DNA of 64,000 nucleotides from an uncultured Sphingomonas sp. Its GTDB lineage: Bacteria; Pseudomonadota; Alphaproteobacteria; Sphingomonadales; Sphingomonadaceae. Below, piece after piece: positions 46,378-56,554 of this stretch; position 1 is the stretch's first letter, and every line of letters starts with the position of its first letter. The DNA is taken from assembly GCF_913774285.1 (NCBI RefSeq), contig NZ_CAJYHX010000021.1, positions 142,651-206,650 on the forward strand. Direction: 5' to 3'. Below the pieces are notes generated by a model, which worked only from the letters and a program-made list of their open reading frames with translations, made no database searches and had not been told where the DNA came from. Position numbers and translations under genes: made by a program.

Positions 46378-47682
46378 ATGACCTTCACCGATATTGCGAG
46401 CCGGACCTACAACCACAACTTCCGGCTCGATCCGATCGTCCGCAGCCTGCTCGACACCGATTTCTACAAGCTGCTGATGCTGCAGATGATCCGGCGGCTG
46501 CATCCGGAGACGCAGGTCACTTTCTCTCTGATCAATCGCACCAAATCCGTGCGGCTGGCCGAGGTGATCGACGAAGCCGAACTGCGTGCGCAACTCGACC
46601 ATGCCCGCACGCTGCGCTTCACCAAGAAGGAGCTGATCTGGCTCGCCGGCAACAGCTTCTACGGCAAGACCCAGATGTTCGCGCCCGACTTCATCGCCTG
46701 GCTCGCCGAATTCCAGTTGCCCGCCTATGAACTGGAGCGCCGCGACGGCCAGTTCGTGCTCCATTTCCACGGGCCCTGGACCCACACGACCATGTGGGAG
46801 ATCCCGGCGCTGACCATCGTCAACGAACTCCGTTCGCGCGCGGCGATGCGTGGTCGCGACCGCTTCGCGCTCGACGTGCTCTACGCCCGCGCCAAGGCCA
46901 AATTGTGGGACAAGGTCGAGCGGCTGCGCCACCTGCCCGATCTGGTACTGTCCGACTTCGGCACCCGCCGCCGCCACGGCTTTCTGTGGCAGCGCTGGTG
47001 CGTCGAGGCGCTCAAGGAAGGCCTGGGCCACCGCTTCATCGGCACCTCCAACGTGCTGCTGGCGATGGACGCGGACCTGGAGGCGATCGGCACCAATGCG
47101 CACGAGCTGCCGATGGTCGAAGCAGCGCTATCGCCCGACGACGCCAGCCTCGCTGACGCGCCCTATCGCGTGCTCGAGCAATGGCGCGCGCACTATGGCG
47201 GCAACCTGCTGATCGCGCTGCCGGATGCGTTCGGCACCACCTCGTTCCTCGCGCGCGCCCCCGATTGGGTAGGCGACTGGACCGGCTTCCGCCCGGACAG
47301 CGCGCCGCCTATCCCCGGCGGCGAGCAGATCATCCGGTGGTGGCAGGAGCATGGGCGCGACCCGCGCGAGAAGCTGCTGATCTTCTCCGACGGCATGGAC
47401 GTGGAGTCGATCGAGGCCACCTATCGCCACTTCAACGGCCGGGTGCGGATGAGCTTCGGCTGGGGCACCAACCTCACCAACGATTTCCGTGGCTGCGATC
47501 CCGACGGCGAAGCCGGGCTCGAGCCGATCTCGCTGGTCTGCAAGGTGGTGGCGGCGAACGGCCGCCCGGCGGTCAAGCTCTCGGACAACCCGGCCAAGGC
47601 GACCGGCGAGCCGGCCGAGATCGAGCGGTATCTACGCGTATTCGGCAGCGCAGGCCGCACCGAACAGCTAGTCCAGGTCTAG
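46378..47682 (+). CDS. pncB: Nicotinate phosphoribosyltransferase
   Basis: PncB converts nicotinate to nicotinate mononucleotide in NAD salvage. The 434-residue protein shows [32 protein letters not shown], the active-site region [30 protein letters not shown] and [11 protein letters not shown]. It starts 10 bases after the efflux channel gene and may be read from the same transcript. It overlaps the convergent DUF2332 gene by four bases. NAD synthesis is completed by nadE at 56.7 kb. Confidence 0.96.
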   Translation: MTFTDIASRTYNHNFRLDPIVRSLLDTDFYKLLMLQMIRRLHPETQVTFSLINRTKSVRLAEVIDEAELRAQLDHARTLRFTKKELIWLAGNSFYGKTQMFAPDFIAWLAEFQLPAYELERRDGQFVLHFHGPWTHTTMWEIPALTIVNELRSRAAMRGRDRFALDVLYARAKAKLWDKVERLRHLPDLVLSDFGTRRRHGFLWQRWCVEALKEGLGHRFIGTSNVLLAMDADLEAIGTNAHELPMVEAALSPDDASLADAPYRVLEQWRAHYGGNLLIALPDAFGTTSFLARAPDWVGDWTGFRPDSAPPIPGGEQIIRWWQEHGRDPREKLLIFSDGMDVESIEATYRHFNGRVRMSFGWGTNLTNDFRGCDPDGEAGLEPISLVCKVVAANGRPAVKLSDNPAKATGEPAEIERYLRVFGSAGRTEQLVQV

Positions 47683-48722
47683 CCCCGCCAGTCGACCGAA
47701 TTGCCATAGGGGTGGCAGGTCGCGAGTACCCGGCGTTCTTCCTGGCCGGGAAACCAGCTGAGCGACAGCCGCACCTCGCTACGCGTTTCGGTCCATTCGA
47801 AGCCGACCCAGGCGAGCGGCCGCTCGGGCGTGGCGTACTGCCCGGCATCGTGGATCATCGCGACGACTGCCGCACGGTCGCGCGGCGGGAGGTACTGCAG
47901 CACCATCGAGTGCATCACGACGCGGCATACCCCGGCCGCTTGCGGTTCGGCGAGCTGGCGGGCGAGCCATTCCGTCGCGTCGCCCTTCTCGATTTCGGGC
48001 GGGTGACGCCGCGCCATGCCGAGCGCTTCTTCCAGCCGGTGCAGCCGCAGCGGCTGGTCGGCGAAGATATAGGCCATCAGCCGCTCGCAGGTTGCCGGGT
48101 CAGCGGCGCTGAGCGGGTTGAGGTCGACGCCGCGCGCCGAGACTACCTCCAACGGCGCGGGCTGCGGTGCGGGGCCGTGCCAGTCGGGCGCGACCTGCAC
48201 CGGCGAATGGCGGTCCCCGGCAAGCGCGCCCCCGAGATCGAAGCCGTAGCGACCGAGATTGAGGTTCAGGCCACAGCTCGATCCGACTTCGAGAATCTCG
48301 AATGGCAACCCGAAGCGATGACGAACCTGCATCAGCGCGGCGACGATCGCGCCCGAACGGCCGACTTCGTTCGTCTGAGGCGTGCGGCGCAGGAAGCCGG
48401 CGATCAGATCGTCCTCTTGGGCCAGCGCCTCGCCAATCGCGCCGTCGAAATCGTCATGCTCGTGGCGATAGAGCGCTGCCAGGGCCGGCGGATTGCCGCG
48501 GCGGGCAAGAAAGTGCAGCGCCGCGTTGAAGCGCATCGCCAGTGCCGCCGAAGCCGGATCGCCCTCCCAGTGCGTGATCAAGGCCTGGCTGTGCGGCCCG
48601 CGGCCCAGCTGGCGCAGGCCTGCCGACAGCACCTCGCCGATGAACGGCGAGCCAAGCTCGATGGCGACCCGCGCCATCCGCGCGATCTCCGCAATACCCG
48701 TCCGGGGAGCGATCATGTTCAT
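47679..48722 (-). CDS. DUF2332 family protein
   Basis: The protein (347 residues from ATG 48722) matches the DUF2332 family. The early helical part has the [18 protein letters not shown] segment, followed by a Rossmann-like motif [20 protein letters not shown], resembling SAM-dependent methyltransferases, and [18 protein letters not shown]. The activity is unknown; a methyltransferase-like fold is inferred. ATGs at 48716 and 48728 are alternative starts. It lies downstream of the chemoreceptor on the same strand. Confidence 0.85.
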   Translation of the reverse strand: MNMIAPRTGIAEIARMARVAIELGSPFIGEVLSAGLRQLGRGPHSQALITHWEGDPASAALAMRFNAALHFLARRGNPPALAALYRHEHDDFDGAIGEALAQEDDLIAGFLRRTPQTNEVGRSGAIVAALMQVRHRFGLPFEILEVGSSCGLNLNLGRYGFDLGGALAGDRHSPVQVAPDWHGPAPQPAPLEVVSARGVDLNPLSAADPATCERLMAYIFADQPLRLHRLEEALGMARRHPPEIEKGDATEWLARQLAEPQAAGVCRVVMHSMVLQYLPPRDRAAVVAMIHDAGQYATPERPLAWVGFEWTETRSEVRLSLSWFPGQEERRVLATCHPYGNSVDWRG

Positions 48723-48827
48723 TACCATTTTCCCGGGCAGAAGCCGCGTCGGATCTTGTCGCCGGAGGCCGTCCGATTCGCAACCGGATCGAACGGCCAT
48801 AGCCGGGTATTCACGTGCTTCCGGGGA

Positions 48828-50687
48828 TCAGAAGCTCTGCCAGTCGTCGTCCGCACCGTTGCTGCGAACGAGTGCCGAGACTGCGGCCGCAGGCAGCGGC
48901 TTGACGCTTCCGCCGTTGAACCGGCCGGGGGAAACGCGCGCGCTCGCCATCTGGGTAACCGCGCCATTGCCCACATTGAAGCGGCTTGCCTGTTCGGAAA
49001 GCACGCTGACTTCGCTGGCCAAGTTACGCGCTGCGGCGGAGGTTTCTTCCACCATCGCGGCATTCTGCTGGGTCGACTGGTCCATCGCACCCAGCGCGGC
49101 GCTAATTTCGGTGACTGCGCTCGACTGGGCGTGGTTGTCCGACGCCATGTTGCCAAGCAGCTGGTGCACTTCACCGACGCCGTTCGAGATGTCGGCCAGC
49201 GCACCGTCGACCCGTTGCACCGCCTGCACTGCCGTGACGATGTCGCTCTGGGTGGCGGTCAGCTGGTCGCGGGCGCGGCCGGCTTCTTCCTCGGCGCGCA
49301 TCGCCAGCGCCGAGACGAGGTCGGCGACGACTGCGAAGCCGCGGCCCGCTTCCCCTGCCCGGCCGGCTTCGACCGCGGCGTTCATCGCGAGAACGCGGGT
49401 CTGGAAGGCGATCTTGTCGAGACCTTCGATGACGCTGTCGATACCCTTGGCGCTGTCCGACACGCGGGTCATCGCCTGCACGGCTTCGTCGGCGGTGCTG
49501 CGGCCGTTATCGACCGTCGACATGGTGCCGTCGGCGCGCTCCACCGTGCGGCCCGCAGCAGCAGCGGTCGCCTTGAGGCGCTGGTCCATCTGGGTGACGG
49601 CAGCGGCGGTCTCTTCCAGGCTGGCGGCATTGGCTTCGGTGCGGCGGGCCAGGTCTTCGCTCGCCTGGGCAATCTCGTTCGACCCGGTGCGGATCGACGC
49701 GGTCGCCTCTATCACGGATGCGATCAGCTCGCGCAGGCTCGACAGCGCATTGTTGAAGTTGGTCTTCACCACGCTGTATTCGCCGGGGAACTCGACGTTG
49801 ATCTGCGCGGTGAGGTTGCCCTGCGCCAGTTCGGCGAGGTGCGAGGAGACGGTCTCGACGACCATTTTCTGCGTCGCCTCGGCCTTCGCGCTGGCGGCGT
49901 CCGACGCTTCCTTGGCAAGCGCGGCGTCGCGGAACACCAGCACCGCGCGGGCCATGTCGCCCAGTTCGTCGCCACGCGCGGTGGCGGGCACCTCGACATG
50001 GTTCCGGCCGGCGGCCAGGTCCGCCATGGTACGGGTCAGCTGACTGATCGGGCGGGCGATGATGCGGCTGAGCGTGACCGCCAGACCGATCGCGATGCCG
50101 ATCAGCGCGATCGCGCCGATGATCAGCACGGTGGTAGCCGTAGCAATGGCGCCTTCCTGGCGCGCACCGTTCTTTTCGATCGCCTCGGCCTGCGCGTCTT
50201 TGATCGAGCGCAGCGGGAGCACCGCGGCCGAAACGAGCACCGCCTTGCCGGCGCCGCGGACCTCGGCCTGCGCTTCCTCGCGCCTGCCGGCCTTCACTTC
50301 GGCGATCAGGCGGTCGCCCCACTTCTCGCGCCACGACAGCGTTTCGGTCCGCGACTTGCGCAGCGCATCGAGCAGGGCCGGATCGGTGAGCAGCTTTTCG
50401 AGCTCGGCCGACGTCTCGTCATATTCGGTGCGCCCCTCGTCGTACGACTTGAGGTAGGTCGGGTCTGCGGTGACCAGGAAGCCGCGCAGCTGGCTATTCT
50501 GGCGCAGCAGCGCCGTTTCCAGCGTCAGCGTCTTCGAATGGATCTGCTGGCTGAGATTGTTCTGGTCGGTGACCGAACGGATCATCGAAATGTTCATGAA
50601 GAACACGATCATCACGATCGCTGCCGATGCGCAGATCAGCAGGAACGACAGTGCGAGCTTCCTCGGAATTTTCATCGATGCAATCAT
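48828..50687 (-). CDS. Methyl-accepting chemotaxis protein with a CHASE3-like sensor
   Basis: This is a 619-residue chemoreceptor. One helix lies at residues 10-33, then a helical periplasmic CHASE3-like domain (LTLETALLRQNSQLRGFLVT and DPTYLKSYDEGRTEYDET), a second helix near 190-212, HAMP and a signalling coiled coil. The tip VLAMNAAVEAGRAGEAGRGF and the following 40 residues are nearly identical to the chemoreceptor at 15.3-17.2 kb. The last residues are DWQSF, again similar to a CheR tether. The start at 50687 (MIASMKIPRK) or 50675 is chosen over an upstream frame without family similarity. Confidence 0.92.
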   Translation of the reverse strand: MIASMKIPRKLALSFLLICASAAIVMIVFFMNISMIRSVTDQNNLSQQIHSKTLTLETALLRQNSQLRGFLVTADPTYLKSYDEGRTEYDETSAELEKLLTDPALLDALRKSRTETLSWREKWGDRLIAEVKAGRREEAQAEVRGAGKAVLVSAAVLPLRSIKDAQAEAIEKNGARQEGAIATATTVLIIGAIALIGIAIGLAVTLSRIIARPISQLTRTMADLAAGRNHVEVPATARGDELGDMARAVLVFRDAALAKEASDAASAKAEATQKMVVETVSSHLAELAQGNLTAQINVEFPGEYSVVKTNFNNALSSLRELIASVIEATASIRTGSNEIAQASEDLARRTEANAASLEETAAAVTQMDQRLKATAAAAGRTVERADGTMSTVDNGRSTADEAVQAMTRVSDSAKGIDSVIEGLDKIAFQTRVLAMNAAVEAGRAGEAGRGFAVVADLVSALAMRAEEEAGRARDQLTATQSDIVTAVQAVQRVDGALADISNGVGEVHQLLGNMASDNHAQSSAVTEISAALGAMDQSTQQNAAMVEETSAAARNLASEVSVLSEQASRFNVGNGAVTQMASARVSPGRFNGGSVKPLPAAAVSALVRSNGADDDWQSF

Positions 50688-51198
50688 TTCTGGTCTTTCC
50701 GATAGTTTTTGGCGCGCCCGAACATGCTGTTGTCGATCGCGGCCTGCGCTGGGGCCGAGCCGATCGCCGAATGGGGGAGAACAGGCGTGATCACGCGCAG
50801 TCGGTGCCCGGCGCAAATGCCGCATGCCCTGCGGTTGCAAAGGCGACCGAGGCATCAGCAATGGCTAGAAACCGAACCTGCACGCGCATTCCCAATCCCG
50901 TTCCCGGTCTGTGGTTTATCGCATTATAGGAACGATCTCTTACCGATCGGTCACCGCAGGCATAAACAATGCCCCGTAGAAGCGCGTAAGGCACCCCGGA
51001 AAAACTCGGATACGGCGTAGGGAGGCTGCGTCCCGGGTCGGATGTTCCGAATAGGGCGGGATCGCGCGGTGATGTCTACGTTATAGTACGCAGTCGTGCA
51101 GATTGCATGCAGGCACTGCGATCGTGCGTCGCGCAGGATGGGGCGCATGCGCTGGATTGCGGCGCGCCCCCCCCAAAAGGCCGTCGCGTCGGACGGCG
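50688..51198. other. Intergenic region of about 510 bases
   Basis: I see no convincing gene here. Short open frames exist on both strands but show no ribosome-binding site, motif or codon pattern matching the neighbours. The region should contain the promoter of the minus-strand chemoreceptor. It also ends in a tract of consecutive C residues at about 51167-51174 and a terminator for the small gene to the right. Confidence 0.6.
51175..51197 (-). terminator. Terminator of the small membrane protein gene
   Basis: Directly after the stop codon, the minus strand has a 6-bp stem (plus-strand arms 51180-51185 and 51192-51197, gccgtc and complement) followed by four T residues (plus-strand aaaa at 51175-51178). 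It is a short but well-placed intrinsic terminator. Confidence 0.6.
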
Positions 51199-51432
51199 TT
51201 ACTTGCGGTCCTTGCGGCCGCCCTTCCAGTACAGCAGGCCTGCGACGATCGCCGCCGAGCCGACGCCGATCGCCGCGCCCATGCCAATCTGGCGTGAACT
51301 CGGCATCCGGCGCTTGGCAGCCTCCGCCATTTCCTTGGCGATGGCAACCGCTTCCCCTTCCCCGGCGTGCGGCGCTTCGGCCTTGGGATAGGGCGACTGG
51401 GATTCGGCGGGCACGGGCGGTTTCTTGGTCAT
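51199..51432 (-). CDS. Small single-pass membrane protein, function unknown
   Basis: This is a 77-residue protein beginning MTKKPPVPAESQSPYPKAEA. It has a Pro-rich polar N-terminus, a helical AVAIAKEMAEAAKRR stretch, one transmembrane helix (GMGAAIGVGSAAIVAGLLYW) and a basic end (KGGRKDRK). I recognise no family. The start could also be the preceding ATG at 51435. It is divergent from the aminotransferase gene and is followed by its own terminator. Confidence 0.65.
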   Translation of the reverse strand: MTKKPPVPAESQSPYPKAEAPHAGEGEAVAIAKEMAEAAKRRMPSSRQIGMGAAIGVGSAAIVAGLLYWKGGRKDRK

Positions 51433-51531
51433 CATCTTCCTTCGACACACGCGGTCATCAACCGCCTTCTTCATGCGGCGGTTCCGCCCCGGCTTGCAAG
51501 GCGCAACCGCGCTCCGCCATAGCAGTGTGCG

Positions 51532-52686
51532 ATGAACCCGATTTATTCCTCGATGGGCACCACCATCTTCGAAGCCATGTCCGCCCGCGCCCGCGCGAAC
51601 GGCGCGATCAATCTCGGCCAGGGCTTTGCGGACGGCCGTGGGCCCGAGGCGGTGCTGGAGGCCGCCGCGCGCGCCGTGCTGGAGAAATCCAACCAGTATC
51701 CGCCGATGGCCGGACTGCCCGAACTGCGCCAGGCGATCGCCGATCATTACGCGCGGCATCAGGCGCTGAACCTGGCAGCGGAGGAAGTGATCGTCACTTC
51801 GGGCGCGACGGAGGCGCTGGCCGCCGCGCTGCTCGCGCTGATCGAGCCCGGAGACGAAGTGCTCTGCTTCCAGCCGCTCTACGATGCCTATGTGCCGCTG
51901 ATCCGCCGCGCCGGCGGCGTGCCGCGCTTCGTCCGCCTGCAGCCGCCCGAGTGGCGTATCGAGCGTGCGGCACTCGAGGCAGCGGTGACCGCGAAGACCC
52001 GGCTGATCCTGCTCAACAATCCCCTCAACCCGGCAGCGACGATGGCCAGCGCCGAGGATCTGGCGATGCTCGCCGATTTCTGCGTCTCGCATGACCTCAC
52101 CGCGATCTGCGACGAGGTTTGGGAGCATGTCACCTTCGACGGCGCGCGCCATCTGCCGCTGATCGGCTTTCCCGGCATGCGCGCGCGGACGGTGAAGATC
52201 GGTAGCGCGGGCAAGATCTTCGCGCTGACCGGCTTCAAGGTCGGCTGGATGTGCGCCGCCCCGCCCCTCGCCCGCGTGCTGGCCAAGGCGCACCAGTTCC
52301 TCACCTTCACCACCCCACCCAACCTGCAATGGGCAGTGGCCGAGGGGCTGGCGACGCAGGATGGCTGGGTACAGGACGCCCGCCAGCGCTTCCAGGCCGG
52401 ACGCGACCGGCTCGCGGCCGGCCTGCGCGACGCCGGTTTCGCGGTGCTGCCGAGTGCCGCGACCTATTTCCTTTCCGTCGACCTCACCGCCTCCGGGCTG
52501 ACTATGGACGACGTGACCTTCAGCGAACGGCTGGTCGAGGAGGCCAGGGTCGCGACGATCCCGGTTTCAGCCTTCTATGCCGAGCACCCGGTGACCAATG
52601 TCGTCCGCTTCTGCTTCGTCAAGGAAGACGCCGTGCTCGACGACGCGCTCGCCCGCGTGCAGGCGTGGCGCGCAGCATTGAACTGA
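51532..52686 (+). CDS. PLP-dependent aminotransferase, probably methionine-forming
   Basis: This 384-residue fold-type I aminotransferase resembles E. coli YbdL. Features are GFADGRGPEAVLEAA, NNPLNPAATM, CDEVWEHV and the PLP lysine 228 in IGSAGKIFALTGFKVGW. Because it converges with the mtnBDCA genes, the likely reaction is transamination of 2-keto-4-methylthiobutyrate to methionine, the last step of the salvage route. This role is inferred from family and neighbourhood. Its stop lies four bases from that of mtnA. Confidence 0.88.
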   Translation: MNPIYSSMGTTIFEAMSARARANGAINLGQGFADGRGPEAVLEAAARAVLEKSNQYPPMAGLPELRQAIADHYARHQALNLAAEEVIVTSGATEALAAALLALIEPGDEVLCFQPLYDAYVPLIRRAGGVPRFVRLQPPEWRIERAALEAAVTAKTRLILLNNPLNPAATMASAEDLAMLADFCVSHDLTAICDEVWEHVTFDGARHLPLIGFPGMRARTVKIGSAGKIFALTGFKVGWMCAAPPLARVLAKAHQFLTFTTPPNLQWAVAEGLATQDGWVQDARQRFQAGRDRLAAGLRDAGFAVLPSAATYFLSVDLTASGLTMDDVTFSERLVEEARVATIPVSAFYAEHPVTNVVRFCFVKEDAVLDDALARVQAWRAALN

Positions 52687-52690
52687 CGCT

Positions 52691-53737
52691 TCAGATGCAG
52701 TCGAGCACCCCGCGCTCGGTGATGTAGCCCGTCACCAGTCGCGCCGGGGTCACGTCGAAGGCGGGGTTGAGCGCCGGGGAGTCCGTGACGCGGACCGTCG
52801 CGATGCGCCCGGTATCGTCGGGGCCGGTCAGCCGCGTCAATTCTTCCGGCGAGCGCGCCTCGATCGGGATGTCAGCGCCGCTGGCGGTGGCGGGATCGAA
52901 GGTCGTGTAGGGCAGCGCGACATAGAAGGGCACGCCATTGTCCTGCGCCGCGAGCGCCTTCAGATAGGTGCCGATCTTGTTGCAGACATCGCCATTTGCG
53001 GTCACCCGATCGGTGCCGACGATCACCGCGTCGACCTGCCCCTGCATCATCAGCAGGCCGCCGGCATTGTCGGCGACTACGGTATGCGGCACGCCGTGGT
53101 TGCGCAGCTCGAACGCAGTGAGCAGCGCGCCCTGGTTGCGCGGGCGCGTCTCGTCGACCCAGACATGCACCGGAATACCGGCATCGTGCGCGAGATAGAT
53201 CGGCGCCGTCGCGGTGCCGTAATCCACCGTCGCCAGCCATCCGGCGTTGCAATGGGTGAGGATGTTGAGCGGCCGGTCCGGGTGCCTGGCGTGAAGTTCG
53301 CGGAGCAGGTCCAGCCCGTGCTCGCCGATGGCGCGGCAGAGCTCGGCATCCTCGTCGCAGATCGCGTCGGCCCGCGCATAAGCAGCAGCCGCGCGCTCCG
53401 TTTCGGGCAGCCCCTGCACCGCGGCGCGAACCTGGTCGAGCGCCCAGCGCAGGTTGATCGCGGTGGGCCGCGTCTCGACCAGCGTGGCATAGGCGGCATC
53501 GAGCCCAGCATCGCTGGCATCCACCACCAGCGCCATGGCGAGGCCGTACGCGGCCGTCGCCCCGATCATCGGCGCCCCGCGCGTCCACATCTCGCGGATC
53601 GCCACCGCTGCTGAATCGAGGTCGCGCAGTTCGACCCAGCGGATCTCCCAGGGGAGCTGGCGCTGATCAAGAATACATATGCCCTTCCCGTCTGCGGTGC
53701 GGGCGATTGAGCGGGTGTGCGTGCCTTCGAGGATCAC
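52691..53737 (-). CDS. mtnA: S-methyl-5-thioribose-1-phosphate isomerase
   Basis: MtnA isomerises methylthioribose-1-phosphate to methylthioribulose-1-phosphate. The 348-residue protein, an eIF2B-alpha relative, has [53 protein letters not shown] and [20 protein letters not shown] with the catalytic cysteine and aspartate regions. It overlaps mtnC by four bases and is the last gene of the operon. Confidence 0.96.
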   Translation of the reverse strand: MILEGTHTRSIARTADGKGICILDQRQLPWEIRWVELRDLDSAAVAIREMWTRGAPMIGATAAYGLAMALVVDASDAGLDAAYATLVETRPTAINLRWALDQVRAAVQGLPETERAAAAYARADAICDEDAELCRAIGEHGLDLLRELHARHPDRPLNILTHCNAGWLATVDYGTATAPIYLAHDAGIPVHVWVDETRPRNQGALLTAFELRNHGVPHTVVADNAGGLLMMQGQVDAVIVGTDRVTANGDVCNKIGTYLKALAAQDNGVPFYVALPYTTFDPATASGADIPIEARSPEELTRLTGPDDTGRIATVRVTDSPALNPAFDVTPARLVTGYITERGVLDCI

Positions 53738-54366
53738 AGGCGAATCTCCGCGAGCGAGTGAATGTCGGCCGGTCCGCCGGTTCGATCGATCAGGAGGGCG
53801 CCGAGCCCCGCTGCGCGTGCGGCCTCGACCTCCGCCTGCATGTCCGACACGAACAGGATTTCGATTGCTTCAAAGCCGGTCGCAGCCGCAATCTTGCTGT
53901 AGCTCTCAGCTTCGCGCTTCGGCCCGGTCGTGGTGTCGAAATAGCCGGAGAGCATCGGCGTCAGGTCGCCGGCGATCGAATGGCCGAAGATCAGCTTCTG
54001 CGCCGCGATCGAGCCCGAGGAGTAGATGTAGATCGCCACCCCGGCCGTGTACCAGCGATGCAGCGCCTCGGGCGTATCTGGATAGACGTGCCCCTGCAGT
54101 GCGCCGTCGGCATAGCCCTGCTCCCAGATCAGCCCCTGCAGCGTCTTGAGCGGCGTGGCCTTGCGATCCTCGGCGATCCAGTCGAGCAAGGTCGCCACCT
54201 TGTCCTCTCCGGGCACCTCGCCGAGGATCGGCGCGACCTCTTCAGAATGCGCCTCTACATAGCCCGCCAAATGCCTGGCAGCGTAGGGAAAAAGCACCTC
54301 CGCCACGAAGGCGATGCTGCTCGTTGTCCCCTCGATGTCGAGCAGGACGGCCTTGGTCTGGGTCAT
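53734..54366 (-). CDS. mtnC: Acireductone synthase (enolase-phosphatase)
   Basis: MtnC is a HAD-type enzyme that enolises and dephosphorylates 2,3-diketo-5-methylthiopentyl-1-phosphate to acireductone. The 210-residue product starts [20 protein letters not shown] with the HAD aspartate-x-glutamate typical of this family. The motif [17 protein letters not shown] and the late [14 protein letters not shown] are present. It precedes mtnA. Confidence 0.96.
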   Translation of the reverse strand: MTQTKAVLLDIEGTTSSIAFVAEVLFPYAARHLAGYVEAHSEEVAPILGEVPGEDKVATLLDWIAEDRKATPLKTLQGLIWEQGYADGALQGHVYPDTPEALHRWYTAGVAIYIYSSGSIAAQKLIFGHSIAGDLTPMLSGYFDTTTGPKREAESYSKIAAATGFEAIEILFVSDMQAEVEAARAAGLGALLIDRTGGPADIHSLAEIRL

Positions 54367-54389
54367 GGCAGATCTCGCTGCGCCGCGGG

Positions 54390-54938
54390 TCAGGCGGCGA
54401 TGGGCCCGTGGCGCGGGAAACGATCGGCGATGGCGTCGCCGGTGAACTGCGCGATCCAGCCATCGGGGTTGGTGAACAGCCGGATTGCGGTGAAGCGCGG
54501 GCTCGGCCCCATGTCGAACCAATGCGGCGTCCCCGCCGGCACCGAGATCAGGTCGCCATTCGTGCAAAGAACTACATAGACACGATCGTTCAGATGCAGT
54601 GTGAAGAGCCCCTCACCTTCGACGAAGAAGCGCACTTCGTCCTCGGCATGGCGATGTTCGGACAGGAACTTGGCGCGAAGCGCGTCCTTTTCGGGATGAT
54701 CGGGCACCATCCGGATCACGTCGACCGAGCGATAGCCCTGCTCCCCCTTCAGCCGCTCGACCTCGGGCGCAAAGGCGGCGAGCACCGCCGCCTGATCGGC
54801 ATCGGCCGCGATCGCACGCGAGGGCCAGCGCTCGAACCGCACGCCGCGGATCGCCAGCTCCTCGGCGATCGTCACCGGGTCCTGCGTGTCGAGCAGCGGC
54901 GCCGCATCGGTTTCCGCGAAGATACGAAGTCGGCTCAT
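54390..54938 (-). CDS. mtnD: Acireductone dioxygenase
   Basis: MtnD oxidises acireductone to formate and 2-keto-4-methylthiobutyrate (iron form) or a CO-releasing off-pathway product (nickel form). The 182-residue cupin has the metal ligands His95, His97, Glu101 (in [16 protein letters not shown]) and His139 (in PAGTPHWFD), in standard spacing. The start at 54938 overlaps the mtnB stop by four bases. Confidence 0.97.
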   Translation of the reverse strand: MSRLRIFAETDAAPLLDTQDPVTIAEELAIRGVRFERWPSRAIAADADQAAVLAAFAPEVERLKGEQGYRSVDVIRMVPDHPEKDALRAKFLSEHRHAEDEVRFFVEGEGLFTLHLNDRVYVVLCTNGDLISVPAGTPHWFDMGPSPRFTAIRLFTNPDGWIAQFTGDAIADRFPRHGPIAA

Positions 54939-55561
54939 CGTGCCCATGCCCGTCTGAAGCTGGCCTCGGCGAGCTCGGCGGCGATCATCCACTCGGTCGC
55001 CTCCAGCACGCGTTCGGCCTCGTCCACGTCCTTGCCCCAGGCATAGAGCCCGTGGCTGCGGATGAGATACGCCGGAATGGCGCCGGGCGCCAGCAGCGCC
55101 GGGCGGATCGCCGCCTCGATCACCGCCATGTCCTGGCTGTTGTCGACGATCGGCAGCCGCACCTCGGCCTCGTGGGTCCTGTGGCCCGGATAGGCCTTGA
55201 GCATTTCGTGCCCCGCCAGCGTGATGCCGTCGGCATCGGTCGCCCGGCTCAGCCCCACCGCCTGCGGCGAATGGCCATGGAGCACCGCGTCGGCTTCGGG
55301 AAACAGGCGATAGATCGCCAGATGGAGATCGGTCTCGGCGGACGGCTTGCCGGTAGTGAGCGGCTGGCCATCCGGGTCCACGCGCATGATCCCATCGCTG
55401 GTCAGCCGGCCCTTGTGGCGGCCCGAAACGGTCAGCGCGATGCTGCCGTCGTCCAGCCGGGCCGAATAGTTGCCCGAGGTCGCCGGTGCCCAGCCGCGCG
55501 CGTCGAGCCGCCTGCCGGCCTCGATCAGCGCCGCGACGGCCTGTTCATAGGACATGGTCAT
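54935..55561 (-). CDS. mtnB: Methylthioribulose-1-phosphate dehydratase
   Basis: MtnB dehydrates methylthioribulose-1-phosphate. The 208-residue class II aldolase-fold protein has GWAPATSGNYSARLDDGSI, VLHGHSPQAVGLSRA with zinc-binding histidines and YLIRSHGLYAWGKDVDEAER with another. It is the first gene of the mtnB-mtnD-mtnC-mtnA operon. The upstream region, divergent with the L,D-transpeptidase gene, shows no riboswitch I can recognise. Confidence 0.96.
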   Translation of the reverse strand: MTMSYEQAVAALIEAGRRLDARGWAPATSGNYSARLDDGSIALTVSGRHKGRLTSDGIMRVDPDGQPLTTGKPSAETDLHLAIYRLFPEADAVLHGHSPQAVGLSRATDADGITLAGHEMLKAYPGHRTHEAEVRLPIVDNSQDMAVIEAAIRPALLAPGAIPAYLIRSHGLYAWGKDVDEAERVLEATEWMIAAELAEASFRRAWAR

Positions 55562-55823
55562 GCCGCGCCTCTAGCGCTTCGCAGGCGCGGCGCGACACAG
55601 AATTTTTCGCTTGGGGAACAGATCAACGATGCCAGTGCGATGCGGCGCGATTCGCGCAATCGTGAACACCTCCCGTCCCGAAACGGCATGACGGCTCGGT
55701 GAACCGGGCAGCAGGTGCGCCGAAACGCGCCACTCACGGGCATTACCGGAACCACCGTTAACGATGCTTCTGCTATACGGTTTCCCGGGCATGACAGAAA
55801 TTTGCGGGCGCAGAACAAAGATC

Positions 55824-56543
55824 ATGGATTCGAACGCTTCGGTACAAACGCGTCGGGCTTTGCTCAAATCGGCGCTGGTAATGGCGAGCGGCGCAGCGGT
55901 CTCCGCCTGCGCCTCGCGCACCATTGGGACGACGATGGCGGCCGCCGCGCCGGCACCGCGGATACAGCCGGCGCCGGTCGCCTCGCTGAACCCGGCACCC
56001 AAGGTCGCTGCCCAGGCGCGGATCGTGCCTGCCGGCATCCGGCCCGACCTGTTCAAGCGCGCCACCGCCGCGCTCGACCGGCACTCGATGCATGTCGACA
56101 CGCACGACCGGATTGCGATCGCCGACTTCTCGCTGCCTTCGTCGCAGCCGCGCTTCTTTCTGGTCAACATGGGCACCGGCGAGGTGGAGCCGCTGCTGGT
56201 GGCGCATGGCATCGGTTCCGATCCCGGCCATACCGGCCTGCTCCAGCGCTTCTCCAACCAGATCAATTCGGAAGCCACATGCGAAGGCGCGTTCCTCACC
56301 GCTGATTATTATGTCGGCAAGCACGGGGATTCGCAGCGGCTGATCGGCCTCGACCCGACCAACAACAATGCGCTGGCGCGTGCGATCGTCGTCCACTCCG
56401 CCTGGTATGCGAACCCGGACATGGTCTCGAAGCACGGCAAGCTCGGCCGCAGCCAGGGCTGCTTCGCGGTCGGCGAGCGGCAACTGGCCAAGGTGTTCGA
56501 GCGCCTGGGGCCCGGTCGCATGATCTACGCGACCAAGGCGTGA
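55824..56543 (+). CDS. Murein L,D-transpeptidase catalytic domain protein (YkuD_2-like)
   Basis: This 239-residue exported protein has an N-terminus with two arginines and a hydrophobic stretch (TRRALLKSALVMASGAAVSA) followed by Cys, suggesting a lipoprotein-type signal. The catalytic region has IVVHSAWYAN and the cysteine in GRSQGCFAVG, the L,D-transpeptidase signature of the YkuD_2 family (PF13645). It probably modifies peptidoglycan cross-links or attaches to them. The start is chosen because the ATG at 55824 begins the signal-like region. Confidence 0.88.
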   Translation: MDSNASVQTRRALLKSALVMASGAAVSACASRTIGTTMAAAAPAPRIQPAPVASLNPAPKVAAQARIVPAGIRPDLFKRATAALDRHSMHVDTHDRIAIADFSLPSSQPRFFLVNMGTGEVEPLLVAHGIGSDPGHTGLLQRFSNQINSEATCEGAFLTADYYVGKHGDSQRLIGLDPTNNNALARAIVVHSAWYANPDMVSKHGKLGRSQGCFAVGERQLAKVFERLGPGRMIYATKA

Positions 56544-56554
56544 ACCTACGTTAG

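Noticed and set aside
47181..50705. A 1174-codon open frame on the plus strand
   Set aside because: It runs antisense through the DUF2332 and chemoreceptor genes and shows only reverse-strand composition artefacts.
51167..51174. C-homopolymer as a phase-variation tract
   Set aside because: It lies outside any coding region and next to a terminator, so slippage would not switch a gene.
55562..55823. Possible SAM- or SAH-type riboswitch upstream of mtnB
   Set aside because: I could not find the conserved core of SAM-II, SAM/SAH or SAH aptamers on the minus strand.
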